This document shows, in pieces, positions 16,452 to 27,602 of a DNA stretch of 64,000 nucleotides. Made by a program: the position numbers and the translations under genes. Location of the stretch: contig NZ_CP048751.1 of NCBI RefSeq assembly GCF_011064825.1, forward strand, positions 434,001 through 498,000, given 5' to 3'. Origin of the DNA: Brevundimonas mediterranea (lineage in GTDB: Bacteria; Pseudomonadota; Alphaproteobacteria; Caulobacterales; Caulobacteraceae). Within the stretch, counting starts at the first letter, position 1; each line of letters begins with the position of its first letter. The notes under the pieces were generated by a model. It was not told the DNA's origin. It did no database searches and saw only the letters and a program-made list of their open reading frames with translations.

Positions 16452-17864
16452 ATGAGCCGTTCGACGACCTCCTACGACCTGGTGATCATCGGCGGCGGGC
16501 CGGGCGGATACCCGTGTGCGATCCGGGCGAGCCAGCTCGGCCTGTCGGTGGCGGTCATCGACGACCGCGAACTGCTCGGGGGGACCTGCCTGAACATCGG
16601 GTGCATTCCGTCCAAGGCGCTGCTCCAGGCCACCGAGCGGCTGGAGATGGCGCGCAATCTCGAAGCGTTCGGCGTCATGGTAGACAATGTGCGGGCCGAT
16701 CTTGACGGTGTCATGCGGCACAAGGGCAAGGTGGTGACCGAGCTTGGCGAAGGGGTCGCCTACCTCCTGCGCAAGCACAAGGTCGCCCGCTTCCAGGGCC
16801 GCGGGCGGCTGCTGGCGCGCGACCGGGTGGAGGTGCGCGCCGCGGACGGCGCTTTCGAGGTGCAGGCCAGCAAGGCGGTGGTCATCGCCAGCGGATCGGA
16901 AGCGGCGACCTTGCCCGACCTGCCCATCGACGAGCGGCGAATCGTCACCTCCGCCGGCGCCCTGAGCCTGACGGCGGCGCCGCGCCATCTGGCGGTGATC
17001 GGCGGCGGCTACGTCGGACTGGAGCTGGGGTCGGTCTGGCGTCGGCTCGGCAGCGAGGTCACGGTCATCGAGGTGCTCGACCGGATCGCCTCCGGCGTCG
17101 ACTCGGAGATGTCGGCGGCGCTGCACAAGGTGCTCGAGGCCCAGGGCTTCCAGTTCTGCCTTGGGCATAAGGTGGTCGGATCGCGGATGGAGGGCGACGA
17201 CGTCGTCCTCGACGTCGAGCCCATGGGCGATGGCGCGCGAGGAACCATCAAGGCCGATGTCGTGCTGGTCTCCATCGGCCGACGGCCCGCAACCGCCAGG
17301 CTCGATCTGGAAACGGTCGGCATTGCGCCCGACCGCAGGGGCTTTATTCCGGTGGACGAAGGGTTCCGGACCAGCGCCGACGGGGTCTACGCCATCGGCG
17401 ACGTCATCGGCGGCGCCATGCTGGCCCACAAGGCGGAGGAGGAAGGGATCGCCCTGGCCGAACGCCTGGCGGGGGGCGCGGGCCATGTGGACTACGGAAC
17501 GATTCCGGCGGTCGTCTATACCTGGCCGGAACTGGCTTCGGTCGGCCGCACCGAGGACGACCTCAAGGCGGCCGGCGTGGCCTACCGCGTGGGGCGCTTC
17601 CCCTTCTCCGCCAACGCCATGGCCAAGGCGCGTCTGGAGAAGAACGGTCTGGTCAAGGTTCTGGCCGACGCCGCGACGGACAAGATCCTCGGCGTGCACA
17701 TCCTGGGCCCTGAGGCCGGCGGGTTGATCCATGAAGCGGTCGCCGCCATGCAGTTCGGCGCGGCGGCCGAGGATCTGGCGCGGACAAGCCACGCCCATCC
17801 GACCCTGCCGGAAGCCCTGCGCGAAGCCTGCCTGGCGGTAGCCGAGCGCACGATCCACCTCTGA
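16452..17864 (+). CDS. lpdA: Dihydrolipoamide dehydrogenase
   Basis: 470 residues, standard length for a class-I pyridine nucleotide-disulfide oxidoreductase. FAD-binding GGGPGGY is at 14-20 and the redox disulfide is Cys46/Cys51 in GGTCLNIGC. The NAD-binding GGGYVGLE and the C-terminal His-Glu pair in HAHPTLPEA are all present. The last motif and the lack of a C-terminal Cys pair argue for lipoamide dehydrogenase and against mercuric reductase. The enzyme oxidises dihydrolipoyl groups using NAD. No E1/E2 genes are nearby, so this is an accessory copy; its partner could be free lipoamide, another thiol, or metal-stress redox chemistry. Confidence 0.87.
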   Translation: MSRSTTSYDLVIIGGGPGGYPCAIRASQLGLSVAVIDDRELLGGTCLNIGCIPSKALLQATERLEMARNLEAFGVMVDNVRADLDGVMRHKGKVVTELGEGVAYLLRKHKVARFQGRGRLLARDRVEVRAADGAFEVQASKAVVIASGSEAATLPDLPIDERRIVTSAGALSLTAAPRHLAVIGGGYVGLELGSVWRRLGSEVTVIEVLDRIASGVDSEMSAALHKVLEAQGFQFCLGHKVVGSRMEGDDVVLDVEPMGDGARGTIKADVVLVSIGRRPATARLDLETVGIAPDRRGFIPVDEGFRTSADGVYAIGDVIGGAMLAHKAEEEGIALAERLAGGAGHVDYGTIPAVVYTWPELASVGRTEDDLKAAGVAYRVGRFPFSANAMAKARLEKNGLVKVLADAATDKILGVHILGPEAGGLIHEAVAAMQFGAAAEDLARTSHAHPTLPEALREACLAVAERTIHL

Positions 17865-17897
17865 CGGCCGCGCGTTACGAAGTCTGACCCGACGGCA

Positions 17898-17911
17898 GCC
17901 GCGATCGCGGC
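17898..17911. repeat. Perfect 14-base palindrome upstream of the FTR1 gene
   Basis: The sequence GCCGCGATCGCGGC is self-complementary over all 14 bases and lies between lpdA and the cytochrome c-FTR1 gene, about 90 bases before its start. It contains no U-run and is therefore not a standard terminator. It may be an operator or a short hairpin, but GC-rich palindromes also arise by chance in this genome. Confidence 0.4.
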
Positions 17912-18001
17912 CGCCTCTGCGGGCCCGGGCGCGTCCGCAGTTTAGACGCGACAGCGGCGTCGCTTGAATGCTATTGCGAGCCGCTCACAACTAGGTCTCC
18001 C

Positions 18002-19939
18002 ATGCGTCCTCTGCTCCGTCTGCTCACCCTGCTGTTCGCCCTAGGGTTGGCCGCCCCGGCCCTCGCCCAGGCGCCGTCCGCCTCGGAGGCCCAGGTCGCC
18101 TGGCGGCTGCTGGATTATGTGGCGGTCGACTACGCCGGCGCAGTGGCCGACGGCGAGATCGTCAATCCGGCCGAATACGGCGAGATGATCGAGTTCAGCA
18201 CCCAGATCCGGACGCGTCTGGACGCCCTGCCGGCCAACCCGGCCAAGGCCGCCCTGATGCGCGACGCAGAGGGCCTGCAGGCGGCCATCCGGGACAAGGC
18301 GGATCCGGCCGTCGTCGGCGCCCGGGCCAAGGCCCTGGCCGGCGCGGTGCTGACGGCCTATCCGAGCCCGCTGGCGCCCTCGTTCCCGCCCGACCTGGCC
18401 CGCGGCGCCGCCCTCTACGCCGAGCAGTGCGCGGTCTGCCACGGCGTGACCGGGCGCGCCGACGGCCCCGGCGCCGAAGGGCTCGATCCGCCGGCGATCG
18501 CCTTCGCCGACGTGGAGCGCGCGCGCCAGCGCAGCGTCTTCGGGCTGTATCAGGTGATCGACCAGGGGCTGGAGGGCACGGCGATGGCCAGCTTCTCGCA
18601 CCTGCCGGCCGAGGACCGCTGGGCGCTGGCCTTCTATGTCGGCCGCTTCGCCTTCACCGACGCCGAAGCCGCCGAGGGCAAGCGCCTGTGGGACGGCGAT
18701 CCGGCGGTCCGCGCGGCCTTTCCCGACCTGGCCGCCCTCACCCAGACCACGCCGGCCGAGCTGGCCACCCGCCTCGGCGAACCCCGGGCGCGGGCCCTGA
18801 CCGCCTATCTGCGACGTCATCCCGAGGCCGCGGCGCGCCCGGCCGGATCGACGCTGACCCTGGCGCGGACGCGCCTGGCGGAGAGCGAGGCCGCCTATCG
18901 ACGGGGCGATCGCAAGGCCGCCACCGACGCGGCGCTGTCCGCCTACCTCGACGGCGTCGAGCCGATCGAGCCGGCCCTCGGCGCCCGGGACAGCGCCCTG
19001 CTGCGCCGGGTCGAGACCGCCATGACCGAGCTGCGCGTCTCTATCAGCCGGGGTGCGCCCGCCCAGGAGGTCGCCGGTCGGGTCGCTCGTGCGAACGCCC
19101 TGCTGGACACGGCCGAGCGGGCCCTCGCGCCCCAGGAGGCGGACAATCTCGCCAGCTTCCTCGGCGCCTTCACCATCCTGCTGCGCGAAGGCCTAGAGGC
19201 CCTGCTCATCGTGGTGGCGATGATCGCCTTCCTCAGGAAGGCCGAACGGCCCGAGGTGCTGCGCTACGTCCACGGCGGCTGGGTCGCCGCGCTGGTCGCC
19301 GGCGGGGCTACCTGGGCGGCCGCGACCTTCTTCATCTCCATCAGCGGCGCCAGCCGGGAACTGACCGAAGGGTTCGGTTCGCTTCTGGCCGCCGTCGTGC
19401 TCGTCTCGGTGGGCATCTGGATGCACGGTAAGTCGCACGCCGACGCCTGGCAGACCTATATCCGCGACAAGCTCTCCCATGCGCTGTCGAAACGGTCGGC
19501 CTGGTTCCTATTCCTGCTGTCCTTCGTGGTGGTCTACCGGGAGGTGTTCGAGACCATCCTGTTCTATGCGGCGATCTGGAGCCAGGGCGGCCACCTCGGC
19601 ATGCTGGCCGGCGCCCTGACGGCGGTGGTCATCCTGGCCGTGGTTGCCTGGGCCCTGCTGGCCTACAGCAAGCGCCTGCCGATCGGCCGGTTCTTCTCCC
19701 TGAGCTCGATCCTTATGGCCATCCTGTCGGTTGTCCTCGTCGGGAAGGGGGTGGCGGCGCTGCAGGAGGTGGGCTGGCTCGACGTCCATCCGCTGGCCTG
19801 GATCCCCCGTATCGAGATCCTCGGCCTCTACCCGACGGTCGAAGGCGTCGCCGTTCAGCTGCTGACGATCGCTATCCTCGTGGTCGGCTTCTCCCGGCAT
19901 GCGGCACCGAAGGGCGCGCGGCCGGCGGACATCGGCTAG
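18002..19939 (+). CDS. Cytochrome c-FTR1 fusion metal permease (PbrT-like)
   Basis: 645 residues. A signal peptide (1-23, cut at AQA) is followed by a periplasmic segment with a cytochrome c motif CAVCH (Cys143, Cys146, His147), then an FTR1-type permease with seven or so helices. Two REXXE iron-site motifs are present: REGLE at Arg395 and REVFE at Arg513. FTR1 permeases take up oxidised iron. The cytochrome c-FTR1 fusion form is the type I associate with PbrT, the lead-uptake protein of the pbr locus, and lspA, MerR and a metal ATPase nearby fit that. Metal identity (iron or lead) is inferred. Confidence 0.85.
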   Translation: MRPLLRLLTLLFALGLAAPALAQAPSASEAQVAWRLLDYVAVDYAGAVADGEIVNPAEYGEMIEFSTQIRTRLDALPANPAKAALMRDAEGLQAAIRDKADPAVVGARAKALAGAVLTAYPSPLAPSFPPDLARGAALYAEQCAVCHGVTGRADGPGAEGLDPPAIAFADVERARQRSVFGLYQVIDQGLEGTAMASFSHLPAEDRWALAFYVGRFAFTDAEAAEGKRLWDGDPAVRAAFPDLAALTQTTPAELATRLGEPRARALTAYLRRHPEAAARPAGSTLTLARTRLAESEAAYRRGDRKAATDAALSAYLDGVEPIEPALGARDSALLRRVETAMTELRVSISRGAPAQEVAGRVARANALLDTAERALAPQEADNLASFLGAFTILLREGLEALLIVVAMIAFLRKAERPEVLRYVHGGWVAALVAGGATWAAATFFISISGASRELTEGFGSLLAAVVLVSVGIWMHGKSHADAWQTYIRDKLSHALSKRSAWFLFLLSFVVVYREVFETILFYAAIWSQGGHLGMLAGALTAVVILAVVAWALLAYSKRLPIGRFFSLSSILMAILSVVLVGKGVAALQEVGWLDVHPLAWIPRIEILGLYPTVEGVAVQLLTIAILVVGFSRHAAPKGARPADIG

Positions 19940-20053
19940 GGCCGCCAGCCCTTCAGCGAACTTCCGCCCCGCCGGGGGCCGCATGGGCAGGCGCCGGCTT
20001 CCGGTTCTGAAACCGCCCTCCGCCCCCGGAGTCCGCAGGCCGGGGAGACGGTC

Positions 20054-22183
<2,130 letters not shown>

Positions 22184-22425
22184 GTCTGCTCCTATTCCGC
22201 TTCAGGCATTACTGTTTTCGGCCGGACGGCCCGCGCCTGGTCCCCCTTGCTTAGCGCGGCAAGGGCCTGGAGGTTCGTTAGGATGAGGACGTCAACCGGA
22301 GACTGCCTTTCGCCACTTCTGGCGAGTTACGACCATCGCGATGCTCGGCGGCCGCCGCGGCCATGGGGTCAAGGTCCGTATTAAGGGGGAGGAATGCGAG
22401 GCGTGTTCGCGTTGTCGAGGAGAGG

Positions 22426-23181
22426 TCACGCCTGGCGCGCGATGGCGATCCCCGACAGATCGGAAGCGGCGTCGAGGGGAATCCTGGCCGCCTTGCGCTC
22501 GGAATAGCGGTCCACCAGCTGGGCCGCGTGCGGCCGGGTGAGGATGGTGAAACGCACCAATTCCTCCATCACATCAACAATCCGCTCATAGTAGGCCGAG
22601 GGCTTCATCCGGCCGGCCTCGTCGAACTCCTGGAAGGCCTTGGCCACGCTGGACTGGTTGGGGATGGTGATCATCCGCATCCAGCGGCCCAGCAGGCGCA
22701 GAGTGTTGACGGCGTTGAAGCTCTGCGACCCGCCCGACACCTGCATCACCGCCAGGGTGCGGCCCTGGGTCGGGCGCAGGCCGCCCAGGCTGAGCGGCAG
22801 ATGGTCGATCTGCAGCTTCATCAGGCCGGAGACCTGGCCATGCCGTTCCGGACTGCACCAGACCATGCCCTCCGACCAGAAGGCGTGCTCGCGCAACTCG
22901 CGCACCGCCGGGTGGTCGTCGTCGCCGGGCGCGCCCGGCAGGGGCAGGTCGGAGGGGTCGAAGATGCGGGTCTCGCATCCCATCCGCTGCAGCAGACGGG
23001 CCGCCTCCTCGACGCAGAGCCGCGAATACGACCGCTCGCGCAGCGAGCCGTACAAGAGAAGGATCCGCGGCGCCGGGTCGGTCGGGCCCAATCCACGGGC
23101 GGGGTCGGCGGACAGATAGGCCGCGTCCAGAGCCGGCAGGTGATCCGGATCCGGCAGCGAACGCAAGCGGGCGAGGGTCAT
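22426..23181 (-). CDS. arsH: ArsH organoarsenical oxidase / NADPH-FMN reductase
   Basis: 251 residues with the flavodoxin-like ArsH fold: [13 protein letters not shown] binds the FMN phosphate, followed by [13 protein letters not shown] and [17 protein letters not shown]. ArsH oxidises trivalent organoarsenicals to less toxic forms with NADPH. It is the last gene of the minus-strand ars operon; its ATG touches the last base of the arsN2 stop codon (position 23181). Confidence 0.93.
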   Translation of the reverse strand: MTLARLRSLPDPDHLPALDAAYLSADPARGLGPTDPAPRILLLYGSLRERSYSRLCVEEAARLLQRMGCETRIFDPSDLPLPGAPGDDDHPAVRELREHAFWSEGMVWCSPERHGQVSGLMKLQIDHLPLSLGGLRPTQGRTLAVMQVSGGSQSFNAVNTLRLLGRWMRMITIPNQSSVAKAFQEFDEAGRMKPSAYYERIVDVMEELVRFTILTRPHAAQLVDRYSERKAARIPLDAASDLSGIAIARQA

Positions 23182-23597
23182 CAGAGGTCCTTGATCAGAT
23201 AGGCGGCCGACGCCGGGCAGACGTCCGCGAACTCGCGGGTTCGCCGGATCGCGGGCGGTGCAGACGCCCGATCGGCGACGACGAAGCCGTGCCGGGCGAA
23301 GAAAAGCTCGGCCGTCGTGGTGAGCAGGTGAAGCCGTTCGCTACGCAGATCGCTCGCCATGGCCTCGACGGCGGTCAGTATGCGGCTCCCGATCCCTTGG
23401 GCCTTCAGGTCGGCGAGCACGACCAGGGAGCGCAGCAGGAGATCCTGCCCTTCCCCTTCCAGGCCGACATAGCCGGCGATGCCGCCGTGTTCGTGGGCGG
23501 CGAAGTATCGACCAGCGCCAGGCTCGGGCAGACCCGCGCCGCGCAGGGCCGCGATCAGGCCGACGTCATCCGCGTCCAAGAGATGCAGGACGACCAT
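23181..23597 (-). CDS. arsN2: ArsN2-type GNAT acetyltransferase
   Basis: 138 residues from the ATG at 23597, which overlaps the acr3 stop as ATGA. GNAT features are a [20 protein letters not shown] acetyl-CoA-binding segment and a closing ELFFARHGF motif. Small GNAT proteins placed between acr3 and arsH are annotated ArsN2; ArsN1 relatives acetylate arsenical glutamate analogues. The substrate here is unproven. An upstream extension of the same frame runs antisense-like through acr3 and is not real. Confidence 0.82.
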   Translation of the reverse strand: MVVLHLLDADDVGLIAALRGAGLPEPGAGRYFAAHEHGGIAGYVGLEGEGQDLLLRSLVVLADLKAQGIGSRILTAVEAMASDLRSERLHLLTTTAELFFARHGFVVADRASAPPAIRRTREFADVCPASAAYLIKDL

Positions 23598-24682
23598 CAG
23601 GCCGCGTCCGCCGGCGGAGCCGTATCCGGGAACCAGCGTCGGCCCATCCACAGCGCAACTGACACCAGCAGGATCAGCACTGGCACCTCGACCAACGGGC
23701 CGATGACGGCCGCGAAGGCGACCGGCGAGGTCAGGCCGAAGGCCGCGATGGCGACGGCAATGGCCAGTTCGAAATTGTTCGAGGCCGCGGTGAAGGCCAG
23801 GGCGGTGGTGCGCGGATAGTCGGTCTCGATCAGCTTGCCCATCAGGAAACTGACCACGAACATCACAAGGAAGTAGATCGTCAGCGGAATGGCGATGCGC
23901 AGGGCGTCCAGCGGCAGGGCCACCACCTCCCCGCCCTTGAGGCTGAACATGACCACGATGGTGAACAGCAGGGCGATCAGGGTGATCGGTCCGATGCGCG
24001 GCAGAAAGCGCCGCTCGTACCAATCGGCGCCCCGGCGGGCGATCAGGCTGCGACGGGTCAGGAAGCCGGTCAGGAAGGGAAGACCAAGGTAGACGAGCAC
24101 CGCCCCGGCGATGGTCCAGACGCTGACGTCCACCACACTGCCCTGCAGGCCGAACAGGGGCGGCAGGACGGTGAGGAAGATCCAGGCGTAGAGGCTGAAG
24201 AAAAGGATCTGGAAGATCGAGTTAAAGGCGACGAGGCCAGCGACATACTGGTTGTCGCCCCGCGCCAGCTGGTTCCACACCAGCACCATGGCGATGCAGC
24301 GCGCCAGGCCGATCAGGATGACGCCGGTCATGTATTCCGGCTGATCGCGCAGGAAGATCACCGCCAGCGCGAACATCAGCACCGGGCCCAACACCCAATT
24401 CTGGAACAGCGACAGGGCCAGCACCCGCTTGTCGGCGAAGACACGCGGCAGTTCCTCGTACCGAACCTTGGCCAGCGGCGGGTACATCATCAAGATGAGA
24501 CCGATGGCGATTGGGATGTTGGTCGTGCCGATCGAGAAGCTATTGACCCAGGCGGGCAGGTCCGGCGCCAGCGTCCCCAGAGCCACGCCGAGACCCATGG
24601 CCACGAAGATCCACAGTGTCAGCCAGCGGTCGAGGAAGGACAGGCGACGCGGCGAGGCGTCCGCCACCGGGGTATCGATCAT
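23597..24682 (-). CDS. arsB: Acr3-type arsenite efflux permease
   Basis: 361 residues with ten hydrophobic helices and the Acr3 signature around [16 protein letters not shown], whose Cys is essential in characterised Acr3 proteins, and a second signature near [15 protein letters not shown]. It exports arsenite from the cytoplasm. It overlaps arsC by four bases at its start and arsN2 at its stop. Confidence 0.95.
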   Translation of the reverse strand: MIDTPVADASPRRLSFLDRWLTLWIFVAMGLGVALGTLAPDLPAWVNSFSIGTTNIPIAIGLILMMYPPLAKVRYEELPRVFADKRVLALSLFQNWVLGPVLMFALAVIFLRDQPEYMTGVILIGLARCIAMVLVWNQLARGDNQYVAGLVAFNSIFQILFFSLYAWIFLTVLPPLFGLQGSVVDVSVWTIAGAVLVYLGLPFLTGFLTRRSLIARRGADWYERRFLPRIGPITLIALLFTIVVMFSLKGGEVVALPLDALRIAIPLTIYFLVMFVVSFLMGKLIETDYPRTTALAFTAASNNFELAIAVAIAAFGLTSPVAFAAVIGPLVEVPVLILLVSVALWMGRRWFPDTAPPADAA

Positions 24683-25104
24683 CGCTTCACCCGCTGGCCG
24701 GCGGCGTCGATGACGACCTCGCCGTCCTCCTTGGTGAAGGGCTTGAGATCATCGGCGGGCAGAAGATCTAGCACGGCCTCCGATGGCCGGCAGAGTCGAA
24801 CGCCCATGGGACTGACGACGATCGGGCGGTTGAGAAGAATCGGATGGGCCTCGATCGCGTCGAGCAGTTGATCGTCCGTCAGGCCCGGGTCCCCGAGGCC
24901 CAGCTCGGCGAAGGGCGTGCCCTTTTCGCGTAACAGGTCGCGCAGCGGCGCGCTGGTGCGTTCGGCCAGCCAGGCGATCATGGCCCGCGACGGCGGGGTC
25001 TTCAGATACTCGACGACGTGCGGCTCCATGCCGACATGGCGGATCAGCTCAAGCGCGTTGCGCGACGTCCCGCAGGCGGGGTTGTGATAGATGACGACGT
25101 CCAT
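24679..25104 (-). CDS. arsC: Glutaredoxin-linked arsenate reductase
   Basis: 141 residues of the ArsC/Spx family. The catalytic Cys11 lies in NPACGTSRN, and the typical [10 protein letters not shown] segment and an arginine-bearing [13 protein letters not shown] block follow. It reduces arsenate to arsenite with glutathione and glutaredoxin, supplying substrate to Acr3. It is the second gene of the operon, seven bases after arsR. Confidence 0.94.
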   Translation of the reverse strand: MDVVIYHNPACGTSRNALELIRHVGMEPHVVEYLKTPPSRAMIAWLAERTSAPLRDLLREKGTPFAELGLGDPGLTDDQLLDAIEAHPILLNRPIVVSPMGVRLCRPSEAVLDLLPADDLKPFTKEDGEVVIDAAGQRVKR

Positions 25105-25111
25105 GGGATCC

Positions 25112-25447
25112 TCAGGGGCGGCAGGGTGCGAGTTCGGCCAGTAAGGGCTGACACAGGTCCGCCCTCCCCTCGCAGCAGTCCTTAAGCAGGAACAGGACCA
25201 GCTCGCGGAACCGGTCCAGGTCGGCCCGGTAAATGATCGAGCGGCTGCGCCGCTCCGACCTGATCAGCCCCGCGCGGGTCAGAACGCCGAGATGGGACGA
25301 CAGTGTATTGGCCGGGATGGCCAGATGGTTCGAGATCTCACCGGCCGGCAAACCGCCGGGTTCGTGGCGCACGAGGAGACGAAACGCCTCCAGCCGCGTA
25401 GACTGCGCCAAGGCGGCGAGAGCGAGAATCGAGGCTTCCGTTTCCAT
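25112..25447 (-). CDS. arsR: ArsR-family arsenite-responsive repressor
   Basis: 111 residues with the winged helix-turn-helix (ISNHLAIPANTLSSHLGVLTRAGLI). A C-terminal cysteine group, Cys91, Cys92 and Cys99, resembles the arsenite site of C-terminal-type ArsR proteins such as that of Acidithiobacillus, though the spacing to the third Cys differs slightly. It heads the operon arsR-arsC-acr3-arsN2-arsH. Its start codon lies inside an inverted repeat that is probably its own operator. Confidence 0.93.
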   Translation of the reverse strand: METEASILALAALAQSTRLEAFRLLVRHEPGGLPAGEISNHLAIPANTLSSHLGVLTRAGLIRSERRSRSIIYRADLDRFRELVLFLLKDCCEGRADLCQPLLAELAPCRP

Positions 25448-25471
25448 AGTTCCGAATTAGTCGAACTATGG
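25444..25471 (-). promoter_or_regulatory. Inverted-repeat operator overlapping the arsR start
   Basis: A perfect 9-base inverted repeat, CCATAGTTC (25444-25452) and GAACTATGG (25463-25471), is separated by ten bases. The arsR start codon (25447-25445) lies inside the left arm. Position and symmetry suggest the ArsR binding site for autorepression. The overlap with the start codon implies a very short or absent leader, or repression of a promoter just upstream. Confidence 0.68.
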
Positions 25472-25499
25472 AAGCGATCAAGCTCTCGCTTTCTTTTGA

Positions 25500-26468
25500 T
25501 CAGGCTGACCGACGTCCCAGCCTGTGGATGCCACGGATGTAAACCAACTCCGCCAAGAGCTCGATCAGAGTCTGGGTGACGATAATGGCCGGGACCAGGG
25601 GGATGGCGCCGGGCACGACCAGGGCCAGCGGCAGGACCACGAGCGAGTTGCGGGTCCCAGCGCTAAAGGCGACGGCGCGGCCGGCTTCCGGCGTCAGCCG
25701 TGCGAGCCTCGAGACGGCCCATCCGATGAGCGGCGCCAGCACGGAGAAGGCGACATAGACCGGCACGACACTCAGGGTCCGGTCGAGGGTCTGTCCGAGT
25801 TGCGGCATGACCGCGGCGACGACGATGAAGAGCACCAAGGCCGTGGCCGGCACCGGCGCCAGGCCGAGACCAGACGAGACTCGCTCGCCCATTTTGCTGC
25901 GGGCCGCCCAGGTCTGGACCAGCGCCGCCAGAACGAACGGGATGGCGATCAGCCAGACGAAGGCGTGGATGAACGGACCTGGCTGCACATAGGCCGCCGC
26001 CTCGGCGCCGAGGAACAGACGCAGATAGATGGGCAAGAGCACCATCTGGGCGATCAGCAGCATCGGTGTCGAGGCTAGGAGCAACCGGGCGTCCGCACGA
26101 CCCAGATGAGCGAAGGTCACGACATAGTCGATGCAGGGACAGAGCAGCACCATCAGCACGCCGAGACGGATCAGGGGATCGGCCGGCAGGAACTGCATCA
26201 GGCCCAGGACGAACAGGGGCACAGCGATGAAGTTCACCGCCAGCAAGGCGCCCAGGAACCGCAACTCCTGAAGCGCCCGGCCGAGGGCGGCGACCGGCAC
26301 CTGCAGGAAGGTGACGAACAGCATCAAGGCCAGCGCCGGATTGATCGCTGATTCCAGCACTTCCGTGCGCGGTATCAGGAACCCGATGGCCGTCGCGACG
26401 ATCACGGCGGCGAAATAGATCCAGACCTGTCGGGCTTCGAGGCCGTCGCGAAGTTCAGACGTGTTCAT
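25500..26468 (-). CDS. BASS-family transporter (arsenic-resistance type)
   Basis: 322 residues with about ten hydrophobic helices. It belongs to the bile acid:sodium symporter superfamily, the same as Acr3: LLCPCIDYVVTFAHLGRAD in the middle and FSAGTRNSLVVLPLAL in the last third match the cation- and substrate-site segments. It is distant from the Acr3 gene 800 bases away. It ends 52 bases before the arsR start and may be transcribed with it or separately. A role in arsenical transport is inferred from context and naming of relatives. Confidence 0.78.
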   Translation of the reverse strand: MNTSELRDGLEARQVWIYFAAVIVATAIGFLIPRTEVLESAINPALALMLFVTFLQVPVAALGRALQELRFLGALLAVNFIAVPLFVLGLMQFLPADPLIRLGVLMVLLCPCIDYVVTFAHLGRADARLLLASTPMLLIAQMVLLPIYLRLFLGAEAAAYVQPGPFIHAFVWLIAIPFVLAALVQTWAARSKMGERVSSGLGLAPVPATALVLFIVVAAVMPQLGQTLDRTLSVVPVYVAFSVLAPLIGWAVSRLARLTPEAGRAVAFSAGTRNSLVVLPLALVVPGAIPLVPAIIVTQTLIELLAELVYIRGIHRLGRRSA

Positions 26469-26784
26469 CCCGGATCCTGACTTCGCACTGCACCCCTAAC
26501 GGGCGCGACCGCCCCGGCTGTCAAGCCTCGTCCTGCGTTCCGCGGCAAGAGGGTGGACCGAACAACTGGCGGCGTTCGAGCGGCGTCGGCGCACGCCCGT
26601 AAGCTCTGGCGCGCGCACCGCACTTGAGGGTTTGGCTTGGTTCCTACTCCGGCTAAGATGGGCCCCGGCGGGCCTTGACCGGATAGCCTTTGATCTTGAG
26701 CCAGGGGACGTTCTGCGTCGGCGGCGATCACGGGTGAAGACGTCGAGCTTCACACAGAAGTTCCCGGCCCGCCCCCTCCCCTCC
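26469..26784. other. Intergenic stretch without a recognised gene
   Basis: 316 bases between the BASS transporter start and the NTF2-like gene. All frames give only low-complexity Arg/Pro/Ala-rich readings typical of non-coding GC-rich DNA. No terminator hairpin with a T-run, no tRNA and no clear promoter was seen. The BASS promoter must lie in its left part. Confidence 0.5.
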
Positions 26785-27192
26785 TCACCAACGGGCGACG
26801 CTGAGGCGGCGCCATCGATCCTTCTCCGCCAGAGGCACCTCGGCCAGATCGGCGTGATCGCGCCACCGAGTGATCACGCCCTTCTCAACCTCGAAAACAT
26901 TGATGGCGCGGACGTTCATGACGAGGCCACGGTTCGCGGCCAGCAGATAGAGGCTTTCGGCGATGACCAGCTCGCCCTGGGTGACGGACTTGAGAATGTG
27001 AAGTTCGAACAGCGAATAGCTTTGGAAGAGCCGACGCCAGAAGCCGAGAAGCGCTGTACGTCCGACGAGTTCGCCCGCGATGTCGAACTGGGCCGCGACC
27101 TGCTCCGACAGATAGGATTCGAGGCGACGCACATCGCGTGATGCGATCTCCCCGGCGAAAGCTTGGACGACGTCTCCGGGCATAAGCGACAT
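26785..27192 (-). CDS. NTF2/SnoaL-like domain protein
   Basis: 135 residues from the ATG at 27192; a GTG two codons earlier is possible. It has the cone-shaped NTF2/SnoaL fold pattern: an N-terminal helix with VVQAFAGEIASRDVRRLESYL, a middle FWRRLFQSYSLFE, and closing INVFEVEKGVITRWRDHADL, typical of limonene-epoxide-hydrolase-like and ketosteroid-isomerase-like proteins. The catalytic role cannot be assigned. It stands alone on the minus strand downstream of a LuxR-type gene. Confidence 0.72.
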   Translation of the reverse strand: MSLMPGDVVQAFAGEIASRDVRRLESYLSEQVAAQFDIAGELVGRTALLGFWRRLFQSYSLFELHILKSVTQGELVIAESLYLLAANRGLVMNVRAINVFEVEKGVITRWRDHADLAEVPLAEKDRWRRLSVARW

Positions 27193-27265
27193 GATCACCG
27201 TTCAGGCGCGCAATCATGATCCGATTCTCAGCGAAAAACTCGCGTATCGCGTGTGACCAACGATG

Positions 27266-27505
27266 TCACTCCGGTTCGATAACCCCGGCCCCCACCGCGA
27301 CCGCGACGGCCTCTATCCGGGTGCGCACGCGCAGCTTCGAGCACACCTTCTCAAGGTAGCTGTCGACCGTGCGCGGCGACAATCCGAGGATGGCGCCGAT
27401 ATCTCCCGAACTCTTGCCGCGACTGACCCACAACAGGCACTCCAGCTCTCGCGGGCTCAAGGCGAAAACTCGAGAGCCGACATTCGGTTGGAGGTTCGGA
27501 GCCAT
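27266..27505 (-). CDS. LuxR-type (GerE) helix-turn-helix regulator
   Basis: 79 residues from the ATG at 27505, nearly all a LuxR C-terminal DNA-binding domain: LSPRELECLLWVSRGKSSGDI, then LGLSPRTVDSYLEKVCSKLRVRTRIEAVA. An in-frame ATG at 27577 would add 24 residues, but that codon sits inside a perfect inverted repeat. No autoinducer or receiver domain is present. It is divergent from the FecI-like sigma factor gene and might control it. Confidence 0.75.
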   Translation of the reverse strand: MAPNLQPNVGSRVFALSPRELECLLWVSRGKSSGDIGAILGLSPRTVDSYLEKVCSKLRVRTRIEAVAVAVGAGVIEPE

Positions 27506-27575
27506 GATTTCACTCGCGATTGACCGGTGAAGGCTGAACGGACCAGCAGCCACGAGCAACACAGGGGAGTTGCGC

Positions 27576-27602
27576 ATTCTCCGCAAGAAAGTTGCGGAGA
27601 AT
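27576..27602. repeat. Perfect 11-base inverted repeat upstream of the LuxR-type gene
   Basis: ATTCTCCGCAA (27576-27586) and TTGCGGAGAAT (27592-27602) are exact reverse complements with a five-base loop. There is no T-run, so an operator is more likely than a terminator. It lies 71 bases upstream of the proposed LuxR-type start, between it and the FecI gene, which suits a dimeric regulator site. Confidence 0.6.

Noticed and set aside
15549..17858. A 769-codon open frame antisense to the P450 and lpdA genes
   Set aside because: It mirrors two well-supported genes; the residues are Arg/Gly/His/Asp-rich with no family likeness, as expected of GC-rich antisense frames.
16452..17864. Mercuric reductase
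   Set aside because: The C-terminal His-Glu motif is that of lipoamide dehydrogenase, there is no C-terminal Cys pair or HMA domain, and no merT/merP gene is nearby.
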